A DNA stretch of 64,000 nucleotides from Pseudophaeobacter leonis. GTDB lineage: Bacteria; Pseudomonadota; Alphaproteobacteria; Rhodobacterales; Rhodobacteraceae. The stretch spans positions 1 through 64,000 of the forward strand of contig NZ_MWVJ01000001.1 of NCBI RefSeq assembly GCF_002087335.1. Reading direction: 5' to 3'. Below, piece by piece: positions 37,928-45,585 of this stretch. The notes under the pieces were generated by a model. That model was not told where the DNA came from. It was given only the letters and a program-made list of their open reading frames with translations, and made no database searches. How positions within the stretch are numbered: position 1 is the stretch's first letter; every line of letters starts with the position of its first letter. The position numbers were made by a program, and so were the translations under genes.

Positions 37928-38525
37928 CTATCTTTCCGGTTTTAGGGGATCGTATACCAGCTTGACACCGTTGGTGAAGAGAAGATGCACCGGCCCACCA
38001 ACAGTTTCTGAGGTGATTTCCATGTGACCGGCCGTCAGCTCGCCCAGATCGCTGGTGGCCCGTATGGCACCGGGGCTTTCAGCCTGGACGCGGCTGAGCT
38101 CGGTTTTGAGGGCTTCGGTTTCCACAATCATGCCGTCGGCCGTGGTGATTGCCACATTGCCAATAAAGCGGGCGAGATCCTGGTCCGGGTGCACGGTGCC
38201 GCGATCTGACCTGAGGGTCAGACGCCCGCCCGCAACCATGCGGATCTCTGCCTTGAGGGTCATTGGCGATCACCGGCGTGTCAGAGATCGCCCGGGCCAC
38301 GGTTGCGGTGACCCAGATCTCATCCCCCTGCGAGGTGGAGCCGGAAAAGAACGGCGCTGTCACCTGCTGGCCGCGCATGCGCTGTTCGATTTCCTTGTCG
38401 GCAAAGGGAATGACGGCCTCGGTATCGGCGCTGCGGGAAATCAGAAACAAGGTCGACAACAGGCCCAGAGCTGCCAGTGGCAGCAGGACTTTGAGGTAGC
38501 TCACCATGCGCGAATACTGATCCAT
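37928..38525 (-). CDS. lptC: LPS export protein LptC, frameshifted
   Basis: LptC is the membrane-anchored bitopic partner of LptA. The N-terminal anchor YLKVLLPLAALGLLSTLFLI and the start of the periplasmic domain (PFADKEIEQRMRGQQVTAPF) are in one frame. After DTPVIAND an extra base at about 38256-38258 shifts the frame. LKAEIRMVAGGRLTLRSDRG, DLARFIGNVAITTADGM and HMEITSETVGGP continue in the other. The repaired product has 198 residues. kdsD ends 18 bp upstream and lptA begins 3 bp downstream. Confidence 0.88.
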
Positions 38526-38543
38526 GACCGGGTTGCCCTGCAC

Positions 38544-39512
38544 CTATCCGAGGCCCGCGCGCAGGCAGTCGTGAATGTGCAACAGCCCCTCGGCGCGATG
38601 ACCCTTGGCCGGGTCAACCACAAAGAGGCAGGTGATCTTGCGCTGATTCATGATGGCCACGGCCTCTTCTGCCAGGGCATCGGGGGCAATGGTTGTGGGA
38701 TCCTTGGTCATCACGGCGAGGGCAGTGTTGTCGAGCAACCCCTGCATGTGGCGCCGCAGATCCCCATCGGTGATGATGCCCAGCAGGGTGCCGTCATTAT
38801 CGGTGACGCCAGAGACGCCAAACCCCTTTTGGCTGATCTCGATCAGCGCGTCGGACATGGGGGTGTCTTTGGTGACCACCGGCAGGGCGGCGCCGCTGTG
38901 CATCAGATCGCTGACCTTACTGAGACGCGCGCCCAGTTTGCCACCTGGGTGGAAGTCACGGAAATCCTCCGGGCGGAAATCGCGGTGTTTCATGATGGCA
39001 ATGGCCAGAGCGTCCCCCATCGCCAGCGTCAGCGTGGTCGAGTTTGAGGGCACAATGCCATAGCCACAGGCCTCACCCATTGCCGGGATCTGCAGTTGCA
39101 CGTCGGCCTGGGTCATCAATGTGCTGTCCGGTTTGCTCGATAGCCCTATAAGAGGGATTTTAAAGCGGCGGGTAAAGGCCAGCAGATTGGCCAGCTCAGG
39201 TGCTTCGCCTGAGTTGGAGATTGCGATCACCACATCGCCTTTGGACAACATGCCCAGATCGCCGTGGCTGGCCTCGGCGGGGTGCACAAAATAGGCAGGC
39301 GTGCCGGTGCTGGCCAGGGTGGCGGCAATCTTGCGAGCGATATGGCCGCATTTGCCGATGCCGCTGATGATGATCCGGCCCGTTGCCGCCATCACCAATT
39401 GGGCAGCGTCGACAAAGCGTTGATCAAAGCTCTCAGCCAATGCCTCCAGCGCGCGGGCTTCGTCTGTGGCCACCTGTCGGGCGGTCGCGAGGAGTTTTTC
39501 TGAATCGGTCAT
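38544..39512 (-). CDS. kdsD: Arabinose-5-phosphate isomerase (KdsD/KpsF)
   Basis: This 322-residue enzyme converts ribulose-5-phosphate to arabinose-5-phosphate, the first step to Kdo. The N-terminal SIS domain shows GRIIISGIGKCGHIARKIAA, STGTPAYFVHPAEASHGDLG and VVIAISNSGEAPEL. Two CBS domains occupy about residues 205-322 (LPVVTKDTPMSDALIEIS, LLGIITDGDLRRHM). The start at 39512 overlaps the rnd stop. A frame-internal start ten codons earlier is not needed. Together with kdsB it supplies CMP-Kdo. Confidence 0.94.
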   Translation of the reverse strand: MTDSEKLLATARQVATDEARALEALAESFDQRFVDAAQLVMAATGRIIISGIGKCGHIARKIAATLASTGTPAYFVHPAEASHGDLGMLSKGDVVIAISNSGEAPELANLLAFTRRFKIPLIGLSSKPDSTLMTQADVQLQIPAMGEACGYGIVPSNSTTLTLAMGDALAIAIMKHRDFRPEDFRDFHPGGKLGARLSKVSDLMHSGAALPVVTKDTPMSDALIEISQKGFGVSGVTDNDGTLLGIITDGDLRRHMQGLLDNTALAVMTKDPTTIAPDALAEEAVAIMNQRKITCLFVVDPAKGHRAEGLLHIHDCLRAGLG

Positions 39513-40123
39513 GAGTGTGCAAAAATATCCGTATCGGGCCAACCGGCCAGGTCCAGTTTGGCACGCATCGGCAAAAAGTCAAAACAGGCCTGTGCCATCT
39601 CGACCCGGCCTTCGCGCGCCAGACGTTTGTTCAGCGCTTCGCGCAGCCGGTGCAGGTACAATACATCCGAGGCCGCATAGTCCAGCTGTGCATCTGTGAG
39701 GGTCTTGGCGCCCCAGTCGCTCATCTGCTGCTGTTTCGAGATATCGACCCCCAAAAGTTCCTGCGTCAGGTTCTTTAATCCGTGGCGGTCGGTATAGGTG
39801 CGGATCAGCCGGCTGGCGATCTTGGTGCAATAGACCGGTGCGGTGAGGGCGCCAAAGGCATTGTACATGGCGGCAATGTCAAAACGGCCATAGTGGAACA
39901 GTTTCAGGACCTTGGGATCCTCCAGTATGGCGCAGAGATTGGGGGCCTCGGTCTGGCCCTTTGAGACCTGCACCAGATGGGCGTTGCCATCACCGCCGGA
40001 CAATTGAACGACGCAGAGGCGGTCACGATGCGGGTTCAACCCCATGGTTTCGCAGTCGATAGCCACCACCGGCCCAAGGTCGAGCCCATCAGGTAAATCG
40101 TTTTTGTAGAGATGGTTGGCCAC
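39509..40123 (-). CDS. rnd: Ribonuclease D-like 3'-5' exonuclease
   Basis: This 204-residue DEDD-type exonuclease has only the catalytic domain and lacks the HRDC domain of enteric RNase D. Motifs are GPVVAIDCETMGLN (Exo I, Asp and Glu), HYGRFDIAAM (Exo II) and LDYAASDVLYL (Exo III, tyrosine type). The GTG start at 40123 is chosen because AAGGA lies 10 bp upstream. The frame remains open to 40240 through a 15-bp tandem repeat that would encode a Gly/Lys/Ser repeat. Its stop overlaps the kdsD start. Confidence 0.88.
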   Translation of the reverse strand: MANHLYKNDLPDGLDLGPVVAIDCETMGLNPHRDRLCVVQLSGGDGNAHLVQVSKGQTEAPNLCAILEDPKVLKLFHYGRFDIAAMYNAFGALTAPVYCTKIASRLIRTYTDRHGLKNLTQELLGVDISKQQQMSDWGAKTLTDAQLDYAASDVLYLHRLREALNKRLAREGRVEMAQACFDFLPMRAKLDLAGWPDTDIFAHS

Positions 40124-40177
40124 TGCAGAATTCCTTTGTCCGTAGAGCGCCAGTGCGCGGCGCCGCCTTGATCGAGC

Positions 40178-40222
40178 CTTACCTGATCGTCCCTTGCCTG
40201 ATTGTCCCTTGCCGGACTGTGC
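40178..40222. repeat. Three 15-bp tandem repeats upstream of rnd
   Basis: The units are CCTTACCTGATCGTC (40178-40192), CCTTGCCTGATTGTC (40193-40207) and CCTTGCCGGACTGTG (40208-40222). The period is a multiple of three, and the minus strand stays open in the rnd frame. Confidence 0.75.
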
Positions 40223-40463
40223 GCTGCTATCCTGGTCCATGTGTCAGATGTCGTTGCCTTCGAAATAGGGGCAATACCGGGCGAACTCAACTGTCAGACA
40301 GCTCTGGTCACGGCCAATGGAGGATAAATCCCGAAAATACGCGTGTTTTGAACCTGTTGCTGCCTTGGATTGGAGTGGAGATTTGCGGAAAATTGTCGCT
40401 CCGCCACCGCTCCACCTGTGATGCCTTGCTTGCATCATAGCGCTGCGCTCTGAAGGACGCGTT

Positions 40464-40523
40464 AAACAGGCCGCAAAACAGGCTGCAAAACAGGCTGTAA
40501 AACTGGGGGTAAAACTGCAGGTC
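40464..40523. repeat. Five 12-bp imperfect tandem repeats
   Basis: The units are AAACAGGCCGCA, AAACAGGCTGCA, AAACAGGCTGTA, AAACTGGGGGTA and AAACTGCAGGTC, placed head to tail from 40464. Identity falls from left to right. Confidence 0.75.
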
Positions 40524-40608
40524 AGGAGGCGTGTGAGCGGGTGCAAAGAGCCTGCCAGACAGGACATCTCCCCCTCAAAATCATGTGAATAAAACTGAGG
40601 GGGGAGTA

Positions 40609-40694
40609 TGGTGCCCAGGAGAGGACTCGAACCTCCACGTCCTTGCGAACACTAGCACCTGAAGCTAGCGCGTCTACCATTCCGCCACCTGGGC
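40609..40694 (-). tRNA. tRNA-Leu (anticodon CAG)
   Basis: The minus strand folds as a class II tRNA. The acceptor GCCCAGG pairs with CCTGGGC (40613-40619), followed by discriminator A and an encoded CCA (40611-40609). The D arm starts TGGCGGAATGGTAGACGC. The anticodon stem surrounds TTCAGGT, giving CAG. A variable arm TGTTCGCAAGGACG precedes the T arm GGAGGTTCGAGTCCTC. The long variable arm and G-rich D loop identify leucine. Confidence 0.96.
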
Positions 40695-40827
40695 AGGTGT
40701 CGTGAGGGGCGTATACGGCGATGGCTCAGGGGCGTCAAACGGATTTTTGACATTTTTGCAAAAACTCTTCTGCCGCCGGATTCTCAAAGGATCTGCAGGG
40801 CGGCTGACCTGGGTTCACAAGCGGGGT

Positions 40828-41247
40828 TTAGCTTTGTTCTGGCGGCGGAAAGAAGGCCATCCTTTTTGCAATGTAGGCGAGAAAATCTGACCAGGCCTCG
40901 TGCATCTCGTCGCTCCAGTCGGGGCCAAGCGTGTTTGCCAGCGCGCTGATGAAGCTATCTATGAAGCCTCTGAAGTGGGTGTCTGAGATCTGCATCTTGC
41001 GGTGTTTTTCACCCAGCTGGCTGAGAATGGCATTCAGGCGATCGGTGTCTTCCAGGGCCTCAGCGATATGGGTGAGGGAGGCCAGCATCTTTGCCTCCAG
41101 TCGCGCGGTGTCCGACGGAAAAATGGCGCGGCTCTCAGGGCAGAGCAAAAAGAACGTTCTGTAGAATTCAGGAATGAAGGTATCGAGATTCAGCCGTGTG
41201 CTCTCAAAACTGCGCAGGATCAGGGTTTTACAGTGATCAGCTTGCAT
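40828..41247 (-). CDS. Single-domain globin (bacterial haemoglobin-like)
   Basis: This 139-residue protein resembles the globin domain of flavohaemoglobins. The N-terminal helix bears FIPEFYRTFFLLCPESRAIFP, and the proximal haem ligand is most likely His82 in LGEKHRKM. The F-G region is ISDTHFRGFIDSFISALANTLG, with EAWSDFLAYIAKRM in the H helix. No reductase domain is attached. Oxygen or nitric-oxide chemistry is the usual function. The upstream stretch (41248-41471) is AT-rich and is the likely promoter region. Confidence 0.78.
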   Translation of the reverse strand: MQADHCKTLILRSFESTRLNLDTFIPEFYRTFFLLCPESRAIFPSDTARLEAKMLASLTHIAEALEDTDRLNAILSQLGEKHRKMQISDTHFRGFIDSFISALANTLGPDWSDEMHEAWSDFLAYIAKRMAFFPPPEQS

Positions 41248-41471
41248 GAAATACTCATATTTATTGTATGTTTAAAGGCTCTGCGCGGTGATGCCCCTAT
41301 ATACATCGTTATTCCTGAATAGCTCGTAAAGTAATTCGGATCTCTTGTCTGATTTTTTAACCCCAAATCCAGAATCCCGGTTCATTGTGCCTGTCGCCGC
41401 TCGTTTTGCGCCTTGTTTGAAAGGCGCAGTAACGGTAGATCGGTCACATAGCTAATTGCAGGAGCCAAAAG

Positions 41472-42460
41472 ATGTCCAAACTGGTCACGATCTATGGCGG
41501 GTCTGTTTTTTTGGCCGCTACATTGCGCGTCGCATGGCCAAAGAAGGCTGGCGGGTTCGGGTTGCCGTACGCCGCCCCAATGAAGCCATGCATGTAAAAC
41601 CCTATGGCACGCCGGGTCAGGTTGAACCGGTCCTGTGCAATATCCGTGATGACGCTTCGGTGGCCGCGGCGATGCAGGGTGCGGATGCGGTGGTGAACTG
41701 TGTGGGCATCCTGAATGCACATGGCAAAAACACCTTCGACTCGGTACAGGCTGATGGAGCCGGCCGGGTGGCCTGTCTTGCGCAGGAGCAGGGGATTGGC
41801 CAATTGGTGCATATCTCGGCTCTGGGTGCCGATGCCGAGGGTGCCAGTGACTATGCCCGCACCAAGGCGCTCGGCGAAGAGTCCGTGCGCAGCTATTTTC
41901 CCAATGCAGTGATTTTGCGCCCCTCGGTTATCTTTGGCACCGAGGACGAGTTCTTCAACCGCTTTGCCGGTATGGCGAGCCTTTCGCCCGTGCTGCCGAT
42001 CGCCAAGGGCAAGACCCTGTTTCAGCCGGTCTATGTCGATGATGTTGCCCGCGCCGCCGTCAAGGGCATCCTTGGTGAGGCCGCACCTGGCATCTATGAG
42101 CTCGGCGGCCCCGAGGTAAAGAGCTTTGCCGCGCTGATGCGCGATATGTGCGACATCATCCTGCGCCGCCGTTTGGTCTTGTCGATGCCGGGCTTTGCCG
42201 CCTGGCTGGTCGCCTTTAGCTTTGACATGCTGCAGGCTGCGAGCTTTCAGCTGATCGAAAACAAAGTGCTAAGCCGTGACCAGTTGAAAAACCTTGGGAT
42301 AGACAATGTTGTCTCCGCAGATGCCAAGGGCTTTGCCGATCTGGGCATTACGCCTGAGCTGATGGAGCCGATTCTAGAAAGCTATCTGTGGAAATTCCGC
42401 CCCTCCGGTCAATATGATGAGATGACGGCCTCGGCGCGCAACCTAAAGGGCGAAGCCTGA
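41472..42460 (+). CDS. NDUFA9-like NAD(P)-binding protein (complex I-associated SDR), frameshifted
   Basis: This atypical short-chain dehydrogenase belongs to the family of the mitochondrial complex I subunit NDUFA9 (39 kDa). It begins MSKLVTIYGGSGFFGRYIARR once a missing G is restored at about 41504, in front of a T-run. This gives the Rossmann GGSGFFG motif. The rest (VVNCVGILNAHGKNTFDSVQ, LVHISALGADAEGASDYART, LRPSVIFGTEDEFFNRFAGM, LFQPVYVDDVARAAV) is continuous, for 329 residues. GGAG at 41461-41464 supports the start. A role in quinone binding or assembly of respiratory complex I is inferred from the family. Confidence 0.87.
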
Positions 42461-42615
42461 CCCTCGGCTTGGGGAGAGGTCCGACAGGGGTGCTCTGGAC
42501 GGGGTAAACCGTGCGGGCCAACCACATTGAAGAACTCACATTGAGGAGAGCGCAGGGAGACCTGTGCTCTTTCTTTTTACCGGGTGCTTTTTGGGACTTT
42601 CTGGCAAAAGCGCGG

Positions 42616-43422
42616 TCAGCTGCCGTAGGCATAGCCCAGCAGGGCAAGCCCCAGAATCACCCGGTAGATCACATAGGGCGTAAAGCTGGTCGAGCGCAGC
42701 AGCCGCATCATCAGGCTGAGGGCTGCCAGAGCGGAGAGCATCGCCAGCACGGCGGCGATGGCGGCGTCCCTGATCAGCTCCATATTGGCGTCCAGCGCGA
42801 CTTCGGTGCCAAGCAGGACGCCAGAGGCAAAGATCGTCGGGATCGACATCAGCATGGCCAGTCGGGCGCCGTCTTCGCGCCTGTATCCCAGGCGTCGTGC
42901 GCCGGTGATGGTGATGCCGGACCGCGAGGTGCCGGGAATCAGTGCGATCATCTGCCAGAGCCCCATGATCAGGGCGTCGCGCAGGGTCCAGTCGCTTGAG
43001 ACCTTTTCCTGCGCGCCTCTTTGGTCGGCGATATACAGCACGATGCCAAAGGTCAGCATGGCCCAGCCAATCACCGCCGGAGAGCGCAGTGCCTCGCTGA
43101 AGTGGCTGTAATGCAGGAAGGCGCCAAACAGGACCGTTGGGATGGTGGCGATGATCAGGCCAAGTGCCAGCCGGGAGCCTTGGGTGTCGGCGCGCCCACA
43201 GGCCAGACAGGTCAACCCACCCAGACACAGCCGGACATCGCGCCAGAAAAAGATCATGACCGCGACAAGGGTGCCAAGGTGCACAGCGACATCGATGACT
43301 TGTCCCTGGTCGGAATAGCCGGTCAGCCCGGGCAGAAGAATCAGGTGGCCAGAGGAGGAGACCGGCAGGAATTCTGTGATCCCCTGGATCAAAGCGACAA
43401 GAACGAGTTGCAACAATGGCAT
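42616..43422 (-). CDS. uppP: Undecaprenyl-diphosphatase (BacA/UppP)
   Basis: UppP (268 residues) dephosphorylates undecaprenyl pyrophosphate, recycling the lipid carrier for peptidoglycan and surface glycans. Catalytic motifs are GITEFLPVSSSGHLIL near the N-terminus and PGTSRSGITITGA in the middle. About eight membrane segments are visible. The ATG at 43422 gives the family start (MPLLQLVLVALIQGITEF). The frame continues 32 codons upstream without family sequence. It is divergent from gltD. Confidence 0.93.
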   Translation of the reverse strand: MPLLQLVLVALIQGITEFLPVSSSGHLILLPGLTGYSDQGQVIDVAVHLGTLVAVMIFFWRDVRLCLGGLTCLACGRADTQGSRLALGLIIATIPTVLFGAFLHYSHFSEALRSPAVIGWAMLTFGIVLYIADQRGAQEKVSSDWTLRDALIMGLWQMIALIPGTSRSGITITGARRLGYRREDGARLAMLMSIPTIFASGVLLGTEVALDANMELIRDAAIAAVLAMLSALAALSLMMRLLRSTSFTPYVIYRVILGLALLGYAYGS

Positions 43423-43484
43423 AGTGGGTGGTCCTGAAAGGGGGCGCCTGCGGGGATCAATGAGGCGTGGATCGCGTGGCCTTG

Positions 43485-43504
43485 TATAATTCCTTGGTCC
43501 GGAT
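43485..43504 (+). promoter_or_regulatory. Candidate gltD promoter -10 box with an adjoining operator-like repeat
   Basis: A perfect TATAAT lies at 43485-43490, but no good -35 box is seen upstream. GGTCCGGAT at 43496-43504 follows directly. Its reverse complement ATCCGGACC occurs twice downstream (43528-43536 and 43630-43638). Confidence 0.4.
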
Positions 43505-43524
43505 AGGGAAGCTGACATTTAGAT

Positions 43525-43639
43525 CCGATCCGGACCTAAAACTGCTGTACATTTCTGTGGGAACAAGTATCAGAGGTCAATTGAGACCTTTTTAGGTCAG
43601 TACTAGTGACCCATTAATGCAGTGCTCCGATCCGGACCT
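43525..43639. repeat. Direct repeat CCGATCCGGACCT in the uppP-gltD gap
   Basis: Identical 13-bp copies lie at 43525-43537 and 43627-43639, 102 bp apart. Each contains ATCCGGACC, which is also present inverted at 43496-43504. Between them AGGTC (43574-43578) and GACCT (43585-43589) could form a small hairpin running into five T residues. Confidence 0.6.
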
Positions 43640-43670
43640 GTCGCAGCCAGCCAAAATAGGGAGTTCGCCC

Positions 43671-45116
43671 ATGGCCAAGCAACCGATGCTCAAATTCGTG
43701 AAGATTGATCGCGATATGCCCGAGAAGCGCGCCGCCGAGACGCGTCGGGAAGACTTTGACGAGATCTATGCGGAATATGCTGCCACCAAGGCAGCAGAGC
43801 AGGCGAGCCGCTGCAGCCAATGCGGTGTGCCCTATTGCCAGTCTCACTGCCCTTTGCACAACAATATCCCCGACTGGCTGCGCCTCACCGCGACCGGTCG
43901 TCTGGAAGAGGCCTATCAGACCAGCCAGGCCACCAATACCTTCCCCGAAATCTGCGGTCGCATCTGCCCGCAGGACCGTCTGTGCGAAGGCAACTGCGTG
44001 ATCGAGCAATCCGTTCATGGCACCGTGACCATTGGCGCTGTTGAGAAATACATTACCGATACCGCCTGGGACAAGGGCTGGGTCAAGCCAATCGTGCCGG
44101 TCCAGGAACGCGGCGAAAGCGTTGGTATTATTGGCGCCGGCCCCGGAGGTCTGGCAGCGGCGGACATGCTGCGCCGGGCGGGCATTCAGGTCACTGTCTA
44201 TGATCGCTACGACCGGGCCGGCGGTTTGCTGACCTACGGTATTCCGGGCTTTAAGCTGGAAAAAGACATTGTCATGCGGCGCAACCAGCTGCTGGCGGAT
44301 GGCGGCGTCACCTTTGTGATGAACTGCAATATCGGCACCGATATCACCTTTGACGAGATCCGCGCCAAACATAACGCGGTGATCATCGCCACCGGCGTCT
44401 ACAAATCCCGTGATCTGGAAATGCCCGGCTCGGGGGCCACTGGTATCGTCAAGGCGATTGATTTTCTTACGGCTGCCAACCGCGCGTCGAACTTTGGCGA
44501 TACCGTCGAAGAATTTGAGAATGGCACGCTGAATGCTGCGGGCAAAAAAGTTGTGGTCATCGGTGGTGGCGACACGGCCATGGACTGCCTGCGCACCTCG
44601 ATCCGTCAGGGCGCAACATCGGTCAAATGTCTCTACCGGCGTGACCGGGCCAATATGCCAGGCTCGCAGCGCGAGACACAGAACGCCGAAGAAGAGGGCG
44701 TGGTGTTTGAATGGCTCTCGGCCCCCAAGGGATTTACCGATGCTGACGGCGGCGTGAATGGCGTCATGGTGCAAAAGATGCGTCTGGGTCAGCCGGATGT
44801 CACCGGACGGCAGGCGCCCGAAGTGATTGAGGGTGCTGATTATGTGGAAGACGCTGATCTGGTGATCAAGGCGCTGGGCTTTGAGCCCGAAGATCTGCCC
44901 ACCCTCTGGGGTCAGGCCGAGCTGCCGACGACCCGTTGGGGCACCATCAAGGCAGAGCATCTCACCGGCGCCACCGATCTCGACGGGGTTTACGCCGTGG
45001 GCGATATCGTACGCGGTGCGTCGCTGGTGGTCTGGGCCATCAAAGACGGCCGGGACTGCGCCGATGCCATCGTTACACGTTTCAACAATGCTGGCGCGCA
45101 GGTCGCGGCAGAGTAA
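43671..45116 (+). CDS. gltD: Glutamate synthase (NADPH) small subunit
   Basis: GltD (481 residues) passes electrons from NADPH through FAD to the large subunit in the GOGAT reaction. The N-terminal cysteine-rich region (CSQCGVPYCQSHCP, CGRICPQDRLCEGNC) supplies the Fe-S clusters. FAD is bound by IIGAGPGGLAAADML and NADPH by VIGGGDTAMDC. The C-terminal GVYAVGDIVRGASLVVWAI completes the FAD site. The start at 43671 gives the family N-terminus. gfa lies 31 bp downstream and gltB after it. Confidence 0.95.
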   Translation: MAKQPMLKFVKIDRDMPEKRAAETRREDFDEIYAEYAATKAAEQASRCSQCGVPYCQSHCPLHNNIPDWLRLTATGRLEEAYQTSQATNTFPEICGRICPQDRLCEGNCVIEQSVHGTVTIGAVEKYITDTAWDKGWVKPIVPVQERGESVGIIGAGPGGLAAADMLRRAGIQVTVYDRYDRAGGLLTYGIPGFKLEKDIVMRRNQLLADGGVTFVMNCNIGTDITFDEIRAKHNAVIIATGVYKSRDLEMPGSGATGIVKAIDFLTAANRASNFGDTVEEFENGTLNAAGKKVVVIGGGDTAMDCLRTSIRQGATSVKCLYRRDRANMPGSQRETQNAEEEGVVFEWLSAPKGFTDADGGVNGVMVQKMRLGQPDVTGRQAPEVIEGADYVEDADLVIKALGFEPEDLPTLWGQAELPTTRWGTIKAEHLTGATDLDGVYAVGDIVRGASLVVWAIKDGRDCADAIVTRFNNAGAQVAAE

Positions 45117-45147
45117 CCTGAAAAGCCACCGCAAGGGAGCCAGCGAT

Positions 45148-45585
45148 ATGAGTGAGCTGCAAGGACATTGCATGTGCGAAGCCGTCACGGTCTCGATGAC
45201 GCCTGCGCGACAGGCTCTTGGCGCCTGCCACTGTGACATGTGCCGCCGCTGGACCAGTTCGATGTTGATGACCATTCCGGCCGCCTCTGGCTATGCGGCG
45301 CTGGGCCCGGTGAAAACCTATGTCTCGTCGGAATGGGCAGAACGCGCCTTTTGCGGCGACTGCGGATCAGCGCTCTGGTATCGCATAACGGCTCCCGGAA
45401 AAATGCACGGTCAGACCCAAATGGCAGCTGGCCTTTTCGACAATGCAGGCGAGAACACTCTCGGCCTGGAACTCTATATCGACAAAAAGCCCAAGGGCTA
45501 CGCCTTTACTGGTGCGCAACGGCAGATGACCGAAGCGGAAGTAAAGGCAGCCTTTGGCCCCTCGGAAGAAGGAGACAACCAATGA
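45148..45585 (+). CDS. GFA family protein (glutathione-dependent formaldehyde-activating enzyme fold)
   Basis: This 145-residue protein has the Mss4-like zinc fold of the GFA family. Zinc-binding cysteines are visible in GHCMCEAV (Cys8, Cys10), GACHCDMCRRW (Cys27, Cys29, Cys32) and FCGDCGSALWYR. The family name comes from S-hydroxymethylglutathione synthase, but most members have no proven activity. GGGAG lies at 45135-45139. Its TGA overlaps the gltB ATG by four bases. It is thus held between the two glutamate synthase genes, a hint that it works with them or with glutathione/glutamate metabolism. Confidence 0.87.
   Translation: MSELQGHCMCEAVTVSMTPARQALGACHCDMCRRWTSSMLMTIPAASGYAALGPVKTYVSSEWAERAFCGDCGSALWYRITAPGKMHGQTQMAAGLFDNAGENTLGLELYIDKKPKGYAFTGAQRQMTEAEVKAAFGPSEEGDNQ

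Larger units (their letters stand above)
40124..40608. other. Intergenic region between rnd and tRNA-Leu with two tandem repeats
   Basis: No gene is recognised. It contains three 15-bp units at 40178-40222 and five 12-bp units at 40464-40523. A minus-strand frame of 107 codons across the region has low-complexity sequence from the repeats and no family resemblance. Confidence 0.55.

Noticed and set aside
40244..40567. 107-codon minus-strand frame between rnd and tRNA-Leu
   Set aside because: Its most striking segment (repeated ACFA) is caused by the 12-bp tandem repeat, and the remainder resembles no family.
35106..40775. 13-bp word AACTCTTCTGCCG shared by two intergenic regions
   Set aside because: A 13-bp match is expected by chance many times in 64 kb, so on its own it does not show a repeat family.
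41248..41345. Possible NsrR- or FNR-like operator upstream of the globin gene
   Set aside because: GATG and CATC half-sites and an ATAC/GTAT pair are visible, but the spacing and inner bases do not match a known consensus well enough.
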